Shown piece by piece: positions 25,817 through 35,689 of a DNA stretch of 64,000 nt. The DNA comes from Sporolactobacillus sp. CQH2019 (GTDB lineage: Bacteria; Bacillota; Bacilli; Bacillales; Sporolactobacillaceae). The first letter of the stretch is position 1. Each line of letters begins with the position of its first letter. Both the position numbers and the translations under genes were made by a program. The notes under the pieces were generated by a model, which worked only from the letters and a program-made list of their open reading frames with translations, ran no database searches and had not been told where the DNA came from. The stretch covers positions 124,854 to 188,853 of the forward strand of contig NZ_JARAJZ010000008.1 in assembly GCF_028765345.1 (NCBI RefSeq). The letters are read 5' to 3'.

Positions 25817-25876
25817 AAAAAGCCTTGAAAACTGCCGAGGGGCGAACCCCAGGCGTGTTTTCTGTGGCTTTTTTTG
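25817..25876 (+). promoter_or_regulatory. Leader terminator before glpA, candidate GlpP antitermination target
   Basis: A long hairpin: AAAAAGCC pairs with GGCTTTTT, then GAAAAC with GTTTTC, then GGGG with CCCC at the tip, ending in seven T (about 25869-25875). It lies between the promoter and glpA, so most transcripts should stop here unless antitermination occurs. GlpP with glycerol-3-phosphate does this at glp leaders in B. subtilis; glpP is 4 kb downstream. The link to GlpP is inference. Confidence 0.7.
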
Positions 25877-26036
25877 TGCTTTTTTGTCGGGCCTGAGTCC
25901 GGCAGAGCGCCGATCCGCTCTATTTGTGAATCCGCTTACATTTTACCGTATGGATCGGCATCCCGAGAGTTTAATCGACTGATTGGAGGAAGTTGTGCCG
26001 GGACCTATGAAAACCGGGGAAAGTGGGGGAGAAGAA

Positions 26037-27656
26037 ATGGAAGAAAGATTGGAAACACAGGTGGCTGTTATCGGAGGAGGAATCACCGGCGCAGGAATCC
26101 TCCGTGACCTGGCTTTACGCGGGATCAAGGCCGTTTTAATCGAACAGGGAGATCTCGGTCACGGAACATCGACGCGGAATCACGGGCTGCTGCACTCCGG
26201 AGCCCGTTATGCCGTCCGTGATCCGGAAGCAGCGGCGGAAAGTTATCATGAAAATCTGATTCTGAAAAAAACGGTTCCCGGTTCCATCGAAGGGACAGGA
26301 GGCCTGTTTGTCAAAGTGCCGGAAGACGATGATGAATATGCGCGCAAGTGGCTGGCATCCTGTAAAAAACTGGGTATACCGGCTGACGAAATCCCGGTCG
26401 GGCAGTCACTGCAGGAAGAGCCCTATCTGGACAAAAAGATTCAGGCTGTTTTTCGTGTGCCCGACGGAGCCGTGGACGATTTTACCCTGCTGGTGGATGT
26501 GGTTGCCGATGCCGTCCGCCGCGGAGCAAAAGCGCTGACTTATCACAAAGTAACGAACGTGCTGATCGAACAGGGCCGTGCTGCCGGCGTCCGCATCCGC
26601 GATCTGCTCAGCGGAACCGAAAAAGAGATCCGTGCCGACGTTGTTGTCAATGCGGCCGGACCCTGGGGGATGGAAATTGCTCAAATGGCCGGAGTGCCGC
26701 TAAAGATTATCAATAATAAAGGGATGCTGGTTGTTTTCAGTCACCGTTTTAATAAGCGGGTGATTAACCGCTTGCGCATGCCGGGCGATGGAGATATTTT
26801 TGTCCCGGCTCACGATGTAACGATTTTCGGCACGACCGGGATCAACACGGAAGATCCGAACGATTTTTCCCTGAGCAGGCCTGAACTGGAGCGTATGCTG
26901 GCCGCCGGGAAGACCATCATTCCCGCGATCAATGAGATGCGCCTGATCCGTGCCTACAGCGGCAGCCGTCCGCTCTATCAGGAATCCGCCGGCCATGATT
27001 CCGGCGGCAGAGACGTAACCCGGGGAATGGCTCTGCTCGATCATCGTGAGCGCGACGGACTGGACGGATTTATAACGATTACGGGCGGCAAACTGACGAC
27101 ATTCCGGCTCATGGCAGAGAAGACAGCCGACCTCGTTTGTAAAAAACTGGGTATTCAGGCAAAGTGCACGACGGATACAGAACCGATTCCGGATAGAAGG
27201 AGAAAGGACGCGTTCGATCAGGCCGATCTCGCACCGGCGGCAAGACATAAATTGAAAAACTGGGCCGGTGTGCGCGCGGCGAGGATCGAGTCCTCTCTGA
27301 AGGATGAGGAGTCGGGCCACATTGTCTGCGAATGCGAGCAGGTTACCTGGGCGGAAATTGAGGCGGCGATGCCTGAAAAGGGCAGCTTCCGCCTCGGCGA
27401 TATCCGGCGCAGGACCCGTCTCGGGATGGGGCCGTGCCAGGGAACGTTCTGTAATTTCCGGGCCAGTGCTCTCGCCGTTGAAAAAGGGCGGGCCACGGTC
27501 GGGGAAGCGGACCGCGCACTTCTTGATGCCGTTGCTGAAAGGCAAAAGGGAATGGGCGTCGTCGCGACGGGGGAAACCGCCCGGCAACTGTGCTTAATGA
27601 AGACGATCTACCGGGTTTCTTTAGGCTTCAGAGAGGAGGAACAGCAACATGTATGA
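26037..27656 (+). CDS. glpA: Anaerobic glycerol-3-phosphate dehydrogenase subunit A
   Basis: A 539-residue FAD enzyme: dinucleotide-binding VAVIGGGITGAG at residues 9-20, the catalytic oxidoreductase body, and a C-terminal BFD-like [2Fe-2S] domain with cysteines in IVCECEQVT and GMGPCQGTFC. It oxidises glycerol-3-phosphate to dihydroxyacetone phosphate, passing electrons through GlpC to menaquinone. The frame opens at TTG 25983, but GGGGGAG five bases before ATG 26037 and agreement with E. coli GlpA (542 residues) favour 26037. It overlaps glpB by eight bases. It sits behind a terminator leader and is part of glpABC. Confidence 0.9.
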   Translation: MEERLETQVAVIGGGITGAGILRDLALRGIKAVLIEQGDLGHGTSTRNHGLLHSGARYAVRDPEAAAESYHENLILKKTVPGSIEGTGGLFVKVPEDDDEYARKWLASCKKLGIPADEIPVGQSLQEEPYLDKKIQAVFRVPDGAVDDFTLLVDVVADAVRRGAKALTYHKVTNVLIEQGRAAGVRIRDLLSGTEKEIRADVVVNAAGPWGMEIAQMAGVPLKIINNKGMLVVFSHRFNKRVINRLRMPGDGDIFVPAHDVTIFGTTGINTEDPNDFSLSRPELERMLAAGKTIIPAINEMRLIRAYSGSRPLYQESAGHDSGGRDVTRGMALLDHRERDGLDGFITITGGKLTTFRLMAEKTADLVCKKLGIQAKCTTDTEPIPDRRRKDAFDQADLAPAARHKLKNWAGVRAARIESSLKDEESGHIVCECEQVTWAEIEAAMPEKGSFRLGDIRRRTRLGMGPCQGTFCNFRASALAVEKGRATVGEADRALLDAVAERQKGMGVVATGETARQLCLMKTIYRVSLGFREEEQQHV

Positions 27657-28797
27657 TGTGGTCGTTATCGGACAAGGGCTCTCGGGTCTGCTGTCTGCCA
27701 TCTGGGCAAGAGAAGAAGGGCGCCGAACGGCATTGGTGGCGGCCGGCGCCGGCAAAATCATGCAGTCGACCGGAGTGATCGATCTCATTCCGGGATCGGA
27801 CGGAAAACTGAAAGAGTGGACGGAGCATTACCACGTCGGTCCGCGGCAGCAATTGCAGCTCGCGGAGGCGGTCGGAAAGTTTCAAAAACTGATGAATCGA
27901 TTGGGTTATCCTTATACGGGCGACATAGAAGATCCTGCACCGATTGTGACCGGATCGGGCCGCGTCAAACGCACGGCTTTGTACCCGCAAACCGTTGTTC
28001 CGGTCCCGGACCGGGGATCGGCGATTGTCGTCGGGTTTGACGAACTGGCCGATTTTCAGCCGCTCTTTGTCCGGGAAAATCTGCGAAGAGAACGCCCGCA
28101 GCTGTCCGTTGAATCGATCAGGATCCATTTGGGAATGCATTCACAGCGCCTGATGACTCAGCTGGACGCGGCACGGCTTCTCGATCGTAAAGATATTCGT
28201 GAAGATTGTATTCGGCAGATTAAAAGACAGATGGCTCAAAAACATATCGGCCGGCCCGATCTTTTCATTTTTCCTGCTTCTCTTGGGGAAAACAGATGGG
28301 AAGAAACAATCGGACAGTTTCATATCGAGCTCGGAGCAAGAGTGACGGAAGCGCCCGGCCTGCCGCCGAATGCAACGGCCGTCCGCCTCTACGAACGGCT
28401 GAAGCGGGCCGCCGTCCGGTCGGGTGTCCGCTTCTACAGCGATACGACAGTAGTCGGAGCCAGTATCGACGGAGAAGCAATCAAATCTGTGAAGATCAAA
28501 ACGCCGGGCCGCGTGAGCGAGTTGAGCGGCGAATACTTTATTCTGGCGACCGGCGGCATTCTCGGCGGCGGATTGGAAGTCACTTCGCAGGGAATAAAAG
28601 AGTGCGCCTTGCATCTTGAAACGGATGCATCCGGGAAAGCAGTCCGTCCTCCGATCAATCTGCATCCGGCGGGTGCGAGCAGGGGAGAGCGGACGGCAGG
28701 CCCGGGAATCGTCGGCGGCGCGTACACCCTATTGTCCAGTTATGAGGCGGTATCCGGACTTCGCCGCTCCGTTGCGGGAGGCGTCGAAAATGTTTGA
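27649..28797 (+). CDS. glpB: Anaerobic glycerol-3-phosphate dehydrogenase subunit B
   Basis: A 382-residue flavoprotein: N-terminal VVIGQGLSGLLSAIWAREEG (residues 5-24) binds FMN/FAD; a later FILATGGILGGGLEV segment closes the dinucleotide fold. It is shorter than E. coli GlpB (about 419), mostly at the C-terminus, but reads without frameshift. It pairs with GlpA to form the soluble catalytic dimer. AGAGGAGG lies just before ATG 27649. Start overlaps the end of glpA and its end overlaps glpC, so the three are translationally coupled. Confidence 0.87.
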   Translation: MYDVVVIGQGLSGLLSAIWAREEGRRTALVAAGAGKIMQSTGVIDLIPGSDGKLKEWTEHYHVGPRQQLQLAEAVGKFQKLMNRLGYPYTGDIEDPAPIVTGSGRVKRTALYPQTVVPVPDRGSAIVVGFDELADFQPLFVRENLRRERPQLSVESIRIHLGMHSQRLMTQLDAARLLDRKDIREDCIRQIKRQMAQKHIGRPDLFIFPASLGENRWEETIGQFHIELGARVTEAPGLPPNATAVRLYERLKRAAVRSGVRFYSDTTVVGASIDGEAIKSVKIKTPGRVSELSGEYFILATGGILGGGLEVTSQGIKECALHLETDASGKAVRPPINLHPAGASRGERTAGPGIVGGAYTLLSSYEAVSGLRRSVAGGVENV

Positions 28798-30007
28798 TCT
28801 GAATCAATTGGAGACCAGCTATGATAAATGTCTGAAATGCAATGCCTGTGTTGCCAGCTGTCCTGTTTCCGCTGTGACCTTTGATTTCGGCGGCCCGAAG
28901 CATATGGGTCCGGAATTAAAAAGGCTGATCGACAATCAGCAGATTATTGACGATAAACGGATCGAATTCTGCACATTATGCGGCAACTGCGATATTTCCT
29001 GCCCTGAAAATGTTCATATTTCGACTCTGACGGCCTATGCAAAAGCGATTCATACCAAAAAATCAGGATCCGGTTTTCGTGATTTTGTTTTAAGCAATGC
29101 GGAGCTGGTCGGTAAAATGGCTTCCGCCTTTGCCCCTGTTACCAACCTGGCCATGAAGATGAAGCCCATACGCAAAATGATGGACAAAATGATGGACATT
29201 CCCGAAGACCGCCGTTTTCCAAGCTATCGATTCAAAAATTTTAAGCGGATATACAAGAATAAAACGGCTGGCAGCAAACGAAAAGTTGCTTATTTTGTCG
29301 GCTGTTACGCAACATACAACGCGCCGGAAGTGGCTGAGAGTTTTGTCAAGGTGATGAAGTTCAACGGCATTGAAGTCGTCAGGCCCTGTCAGAAATGCTG
29401 CGGCATTCCGATGCTGGCCAACGGCCGTATGAAACAGGCACGGAAAAATGCGGATTATAATATTAAGAGCCTCCTCCCCTACGTACGTCAGGGGTACGAT
29501 GTCGTTGCGACATGTACGAGCTGCAGCCTTGCGCTCAAAAAGGAATATTTGTCGATCGACGGGACCGATGAAGCGCGAGAACTGGCTGCGCACGTGTACG
29601 ATGCCGGCGAATATTTGCGGATGCTGAAAGAAAACGGAGAATTGAACATGAATCTGGCGCCGCTGAAAGAAACGGCCGGCTATCATGCGCCCTGCCACAT
29701 GAAAGATCAGGGGATGGGCAGTCCGGCCATGGATATACTGGAACTCATCCCCGAATACACCGTTCAGGATCTGGGCGCAGGCTGCTGCGGACAATGCGGC
29801 ACGTTCGGCTTTAAAAAAGAGAAATACGATGTATCGATGAAACTCGGCCGTGCAATGGCTCAATCCGTCGAAGAACTCAATGCGGATTATACTGTGACGG
29901 AATGCGGCATGTGTAAAAATCAGCTTGATCAGCTGACGGACAAAGCCGTGAAGCATCCGATGCAGATTCTGGCCGAATCCTATGAACGGGCAAAGCAGGC
30001 CGTCTGA
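28790..30007 (+). CDS. glpC: Anaerobic glycerol-3-phosphate dehydrogenase subunit C
   Basis: A 405-residue iron-sulfur membrane-anchor subunit. Two 4Fe-4S motifs (CLKCNACVASCP and CTLCGNCDISCP) lie in the first 70 residues. They are followed by two CCG domains (QKCCGIPM with HAPCHMKD, and GAGCCGQCGTFG with TECGMCKNQL). The longer frame starts at 28616, but ATG 28790 has GGGAGG seven bases before it and gives the expected start MFDLNQLETSYDKC. It carries electrons from GlpAB to the quinone pool. A double hairpin terminator follows. Confidence 0.9.
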   Translation: MFDLNQLETSYDKCLKCNACVASCPVSAVTFDFGGPKHMGPELKRLIDNQQIIDDKRIEFCTLCGNCDISCPENVHISTLTAYAKAIHTKKSGSGFRDFVLSNAELVGKMASAFAPVTNLAMKMKPIRKMMDKMMDIPEDRRFPSYRFKNFKRIYKNKTAGSKRKVAYFVGCYATYNAPEVAESFVKVMKFNGIEVVRPCQKCCGIPMLANGRMKQARKNADYNIKSLLPYVRQGYDVVATCTSCSLALKKEYLSIDGTDEARELAAHVYDAGEYLRMLKENGELNMNLAPLKETAGYHAPCHMKDQGMGSPAMDILELIPEYTVQDLGAGCCGQCGTFGFKKEKYDVSMKLGRAMAQSVEELNADYTVTECGMCKNQLDQLTDKAVKHPMQILAESYERAKQAV

Positions 30008-30060
30008 TCGGGAGCAGGCTGTCTGCCGATCAGACGTTCCGTATAAAAAAAGCAGGAAAA

Positions 30061-30111
30061 GCCGGGGCTTCCGTATCCGGCTTCCTCATCGAATAATGAT
30101 GAGGCTTTTTT
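30061..30111 (+). terminator. Terminator of glpABC
   Basis: Two hairpins: GCCGG/CCGGC (30061-30081) and CCTCATC/GATGAGG (30084-30104), the second followed by six T. Confidence 0.85.
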
Positions 30112-30204
30112 GATTCAATCATGCCGGAGAAGGCCCGGCCGGCGCTTAAGGAGAATATTTAAGTGTGCTATGATAAGGAACGGCCGAAAGGAGCTGTATG
30201 AAGG

Positions 30205-30756
30205 ATGCTATTTGCGGAAAAAAGTGTGATACCGGCAGTCAATAACATGAAAGATTACGAGAAATTGCTTGAAATGCCGATTCGTTCTATTGTTGTTCTC
30301 GACAGTTATGTTTCTCAGATTGCTGAGATGGTTCGTATGGCGAAGCGGCACCGAAAACATCTGTTCCTGCACGCCGATCTGATTCAGGGATTGAAGAACG
30401 ATCTCTATGCCGCGGAATTTATCTGTCAGGATGTGCGCCCGGCCGGGATTATTTCGACGCGAAGCGCGATGCTTGACGTCGCGAAGAAACGGGGCCTCGT
30501 CACGGTCCTTAGAATCTTCCTGCTGGACTCGCGATCGATTGAAACAAGTTATCGCCAGCTCGATCAGATGCGGCCGGATATGGTCGAAGTGCTTCCGGGG
30601 CTGATTCCTTCTATGATCGGCGAGGTTCGCCGCCGAACGGGCATCCCCGTGATCGCCGGCGGATTGATCCGTACAAGAGAGGAAGTAGAAAACGCATTTA
30701 ACGCGGGAGCGGTCGCTGTCTCGACATCGAACAAAGAGCTGTGGGATTTCATGTAA
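30205..30756 (+). CDS. glpP: GlpP, glycerol-3-phosphate-responsive antiterminator
   Basis: A 183-residue protein of the GlpP family. The repeated MPIRSIVVLDSY, LFLHADLIQGLKND, GIISTRSAMLDVAKK and PVIAGGLIRTREEVENAF segments are typical of its TIM-barrel-like fold. In B. subtilis GlpP with glycerol-3-phosphate binds the leader mRNAs of glp genes and prevents termination. The start is ATG 30205 with GAAAGGAG about 12 bases upstream. Its own extended -10 TGCTATGAT (30166-30174) makes it independent of glpABC. Targets here are likely the leaders at 25817 and 30901. Confidence 0.92.
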   Translation: MLFAEKSVIPAVNNMKDYEKLLEMPIRSIVVLDSYVSQIAEMVRMAKRHRKHLFLHADLIQGLKNDLYAAEFICQDVRPAGIISTRSAMLDVAKKRGLVTVLRIFLLDSRSIETSYRQLDQMRPDMVEVLPGLIPSMIGEVRRRTGIPVIAGGLIRTREEVENAFNAGAVAVSTSNKELWDFM

Positions 30757-30824
30757 AAAGGCAGAGGTTCAATGGAATCATTTTAGGAAGCTGAAAAAAA
30801 AATAAATAATTTCCGCTCTCATTA

Positions 30825-30853
30825 TTGACAGCGTTTTCACCAGGGATTATCAT
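30825..30853 (+). promoter_or_regulatory. glpF promoter with overlapping cre site
   Basis: TTGACA (30825-30830), 17-base spacer, TATCAT (30848-30853). A perfect match to the CcpA box TGWNANCGNTNWCA, read as TGACAGCGTTTTCA, lies at 30826-30839 over the -35. CcpA with HPr-Ser-P would block the promoter when sugar is plentiful. Confidence 0.8.
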
Positions 30854-30900
30854 TAGTTACGAAAAGTTAATTCATAATCTCTGGATGTTGAGATCGGGTT

Positions 30901-30963
30901 ACTCCACTTCAGTTTATTCATGCGTTTCTTGGAATGCATGCATCTTTCTGGAGTGTTTTTTTA
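30901..30963 (+). promoter_or_regulatory. Leader terminator before glpF, candidate GlpP target
   Basis: ACTCCA (30901-30906) pairs with TGGAGT (30949-30954), with an inner ATGC/GCAT stem, and seven T follow from 30956. It lies between the promoter and the glpF start, as in the GlpP-controlled glpFK leader of B. subtilis. Confidence 0.75.
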
Positions 30964-31001
30964 TGCCTGATTTCATCGGAGGATGAAAGGGAGGGGCATT
31001 T

Positions 31002-31835
31002 ATGTCCGGTTTTTTGGGCGAATTAATCGGCACTATGATCATGATTATTCTTGGAGACGGTGTGTGCGCCGGCGTGAATCTGAAGAAATCCTATGCGAAT
31101 CGATCCGGCTGGATTGTCATCGCGTTGGGCTGGGGACTCGCGGTTGCAATCGGCGCATACGCAGTGGGCCGTTTCAGCGGCGCGCACCTCAACCCCGCAT
31201 TGACGCTCGGGCTTGCATCTGTGGGCGCTTTTCCATGGAGCAAGGTGCCGGCTTATCTGGCCGGTCAGCTGATCGGAGCATTCCTCGGCGGCTGCGTCGT
31301 TTATCTCCACTATCTCCCGCACTGGCGTGAGACGGACAGCCCGTCCGTAAAGCTCGGCGTTTTCTGCACGGGCCCGGCGATTCCGCATAAGTGGTCGAAT
31401 CTGCTCAGCGAAGTGATCGGAACATTTGTACTTGTCGTTGGCATTATGTCGATCGGAGCGAATAAATTCGCCTTCGGTCTGAATCCGCTGATTGTCGGTT
31501 TTCTAATTGTCGTCATCGGGCTGTCGCTGGGCGGGACGACAGGCTATGCAATTAATCCGGCCCGTGATTTTGCCCCGCGGCTGGCTCATGCCGTGCTGCC
31601 GATTCCGGGGAAAGGCGGATCGAATTGGGGATACGCATGGATCCCCGTATTCGGGCCGATCATCGGCGGTGTTTTCGGGGCTCTGTTCTATCAGACATTT
31701 TTTACCGGCACAACGACACCTGCTTTTTGGATATTTGCTGTGATTGTCGCCGTTATTGTTGTTTCAGCCGTTGTCAGTGAACGAAAGCGGCTGATTGAAA
31801 CCGTTTCAGCGCAGGAATCCGCTGCGGGTCAATAA
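31002..31835 (+). CDS. glpF: GlpF, glycerol uptake facilitator
   Basis: A 277-residue aquaglyceroporin with six membrane helices and two NPA half-helices: HLNPALTLG and INPARDFAPRL. The Asp after the second NPA-Arg is typical of glycerol-conducting members. It admits glycerol down its gradient; GlpK traps it. GGGAGGGGC precedes ATG 31002. It is followed after 26 bases by glpK. Expression should respond to both CcpA (cre) and GlpP (leader). Confidence 0.93.
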   Translation: MSGFLGELIGTMIMIILGDGVCAGVNLKKSYANRSGWIVIALGWGLAVAIGAYAVGRFSGAHLNPALTLGLASVGAFPWSKVPAYLAGQLIGAFLGGCVVYLHYLPHWRETDSPSVKLGVFCTGPAIPHKWSNLLSEVIGTFVLVVGIMSIGANKFAFGLNPLIVGFLIVVIGLSLGGTTGYAINPARDFAPRLAHAVLPIPGKGGSNWGYAWIPVFGPIIGGVFGALFYQTFFTGTTTPAFWIFAVIVAVIVVSAVVSERKRLIETVSAQESAAGQ

Positions 31836-31858
31836 TCATCAAGATGAGAGGAGAATGA

Positions 31859-33391
<1,533 letters not shown>

Positions 33392-33569
33392 GAGCAATTC
33401 ATTGGTATTTTGCAAGGACTTGCGGGAGAATGGAATATGTAAAAGTTAATAAATCGGTCATGAATCTGGAGCGGCCGCTGAGTATGCCCGAAGAATCCGT
33501 CATTTTCAGGAAACCGGGGTATACCGGCGGTCTGCTTTTATTTAATCTGAAAAAACGGAGGATGAACGG
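33392..33569 (+). other. glpK-glpD spacer without a clear leader terminator
   Basis: About 180 bases. The only structure is a short CCGG/CCGG hairpin near 33515-33528 with a T-rich stretch after 33534. That is much weaker than the glpA and glpF leaders, so glpD may be read from glpFK or a weak own promoter. Confidence 0.45.
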
Positions 33570-35231
33570 ATGGCTTTTTCCACATTGAACAGGACACAGT
33601 ATCTTGATAAAATGGCGGACGGACCGCTCGATTTGTTTGTCATCGGCGGCGGCATTACCGGTGCCGGCATTGCTCTCGACGCTACGGTGCGCGGACTGAA
33701 AGTCGGGCTGGCCGATATGCAGGATTTCGCCGGCGGCACGTCGAGCCGGTCGACGAAACTGGTTCATGGCGGGCTGCGCTACCTGAAACAGCTGGAAGTC
33801 AGAATCGTCGCGGAGGTCGGCAAGGAACGGGCCGTTGTCTATGAAAATGCGCCCCACGTCACGAGTCCCGAGAAAATGATGCTGCCTATCTATAAACATG
33901 GAACTTTCGGCAGAATTTCTACCTCGCTCGGTCTGAAACTTTACGATTATCTGGCGGGTGTGAAAAAGAGCGAACGCCGGGTCATGCTCAGCCGGAGCGA
34001 GACACTGGATAAAGAACCGCTTTTAAAGAAGGAAGGGCTGAAAGGGAGCGGCTATTATGTGGAATACAGAACGGACGATGCCCGGCTGACGATCGAAGTC
34101 ATGAAAGAAGCCGTCCGACGGGGTGCTGTCGCCGTCAATTACGCGAAAGTCGACGATCTGATTTACAGTTCGGGACACCGGCTGACCGGGGTCAGAGTCA
34201 CCGACCGCCTGACAGGCAGGACATACAGTATCTATGCCAATAAGATTGTCAATGCCGCCGGCCCGTGGGTGGATTCCATCCGTGAAAGGGATCATTCAAA
34301 GAAAGGCAAGCATCTTCATCTGACTAAAGGCGTACACATCGTCATTGACGGCAAGCGCTTCCCGATGGATCAGTCTCTCTATTTTGACACAACGAACGGA
34401 GACGGACGGATGATTTTTGTCATTCCCCGCGAAGGAAAAGTGTATGCCGGTACCACGGATACGACCTACACAGACAAACCGATCGATCCCAAGCCGGCGG
34501 CGGAGGACCGGGATTATATCCTTGCAGCGATCAACGGCATGTTTCCGTCCGTCCATCTGACGGCCGGCGATGTCGAGTCCTGCTGGGCCGGCGTTCGCCC
34601 TCTGATCCAGGAAGAGGGCAAGTCTCCTTCCGAAATTTCCCGGAAAGACGAAATTTTTCTTTCTGAATCGGGACTGATTTCAATAGCCGGCGGCAAGCTG
34701 ACCGGTTATCGGAAGATGGCGGAACGTGTGGTTGATGAAGTCGTCGGCCAGCTGCACAGGGAAACTGCAAAGGACTATCCGGCATGCGAAACAAAACAGG
34801 TGGAACTGTCCGGCGGCCATTTCGGCGGGGCGGAGCATTTTCCGGCTTTTATTAAGAAGAAAACCGCGGAAGGAATCGGGCTGGGACTGACAGAAGCGGA
34901 AGCACATTGGCTGGCCTGCAAATACGGAACCAATACGGATCTGCTGCTGGAACTGATCCGTTCGCATCGTGACGAAGCGGAGGCGCACCATCTCCCGCCG
35001 CTTATTTACGCGACGCTCGAATATGCTGTGACGGAGGAAATGGCTGTTTTGCCAGTCGACTACTTCACGCGAAGAACAGGTACGACGCTCTTTAACATCG
35101 AGTGGGCCAGGGAATGGGAGGAACACGTCATCGATTTTTTGGCTGCCCGATTATCCTGGAGCGAAGAACAGACCCTCCGCTATCGAAAAGCGCTGGAAGC
35201 CGCTTTTGACGAGGCCTCAAATCCGCAATGA
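33570..35231 (+). CDS. glpD: GlpD, aerobic glycerol-3-phosphate dehydrogenase
   Basis: A 553-residue membrane-associated FAD enzyme: LFVIGGGITGAGIALDATVRG near residue 21, GGTSSRSTKLVHGGLRYL (substrate/FAD region), and a C-terminal alpha-helical domain. It oxidises glycerol-3-phosphate to dihydroxyacetone phosphate and reduces menaquinone. The length agrees with B. subtilis GlpD (555). ACGGAGGATG precedes ATG 33570. A second, unrelated-subunit enzyme for the same reaction (glpABC) lies in the same locus, which is unusual in Bacilli. Confidence 0.94.
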   Translation: MAFSTLNRTQYLDKMADGPLDLFVIGGGITGAGIALDATVRGLKVGLADMQDFAGGTSSRSTKLVHGGLRYLKQLEVRIVAEVGKERAVVYENAPHVTSPEKMMLPIYKHGTFGRISTSLGLKLYDYLAGVKKSERRVMLSRSETLDKEPLLKKEGLKGSGYYVEYRTDDARLTIEVMKEAVRRGAVAVNYAKVDDLIYSSGHRLTGVRVTDRLTGRTYSIYANKIVNAAGPWVDSIRERDHSKKGKHLHLTKGVHIVIDGKRFPMDQSLYFDTTNGDGRMIFVIPREGKVYAGTTDTTYTDKPIDPKPAAEDRDYILAAINGMFPSVHLTAGDVESCWAGVRPLIQEEGKSPSEISRKDEIFLSESGLISIAGGKLTGYRKMAERVVDEVVGQLHRETAKDYPACETKQVELSGGHFGGAEHFPAFIKKKTAEGIGLGLTEAEAHWLACKYGTNTDLLLELIRSHRDEAEAHHLPPLIYATLEYAVTEEMAVLPVDYFTRRTGTTLFNIEWAREWEEHVIDFLAARLSWSEEQTLRYRKALEAAFDEASNPQ

Positions 35232-35530
35232 CGGCTTTCATCCGCTTTCCGGCCTGAAAGAACGGGCAGAGTTCGGATCAGGCTGCAAAAACAGAACCGT
35301 TTTCTCCCTTTGCTGTGCGGCTTTTTGTCTTTCGGACGTGTTTGCCGGTAGAAGGCCTGCAGAATAAAGCGGCTGAAAAAGACAGACAAACCCCGGCCGA
35401 TCAGGATAAAAATCAGTTTGCCGAACCGAGAGAATCTTCGGCCGCAGGGAATGGCGGAGTGTATGAGCCGGAAAGCAAGACCTGCAAACCGGGGAGCGAG
35501 GTCAATGAATCGTAAAGCCTGATAAGGCCG
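35232..35530. other. glpD-antiporter gap, no supported gene
   Basis: About 300 bases. Frames on both strands are open (a hydrophilic one on +, a hydrophobic basic one on -), but neither has a ribosome-binding site or a known family. I see nothing I can call. Confidence 0.5.
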
Positions 35531-35575
35531 TCCCATCATCGATTTTTCGACGATGGGGCATTTATTTTGTTTTTA
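35531..35575 (+). terminator. Terminator before the antiporter gene
   Basis: CCCATCATCGA pairs with TCGACGATGGG (one A-C mismatch), followed by a T-rich run at 35561-35575. Confidence 0.75.
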
Positions 35576-35689
35576 GTCAGAGGGATGCCGAGAATGGGAG
35601 AGGACTGGCGGAGAACCGCTGTATTGCATAATTCCGCATTTTTAATGGCAGACTTATTTAAAGAATCTTATTTGCGGAAGGTGGCCTGT

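Noticed and set aside
33510-33545. A third GlpP-type leader before glpD
   Set aside because: Only a four-base CCGG stem and a poor T-run; far weaker than the two accepted leaders.
35180-35539. A 119-codon minus-strand frame between glpD and the antiporter
   Set aside because: No ribosome-binding site and no family. It overlaps the glpD end and a terminator.
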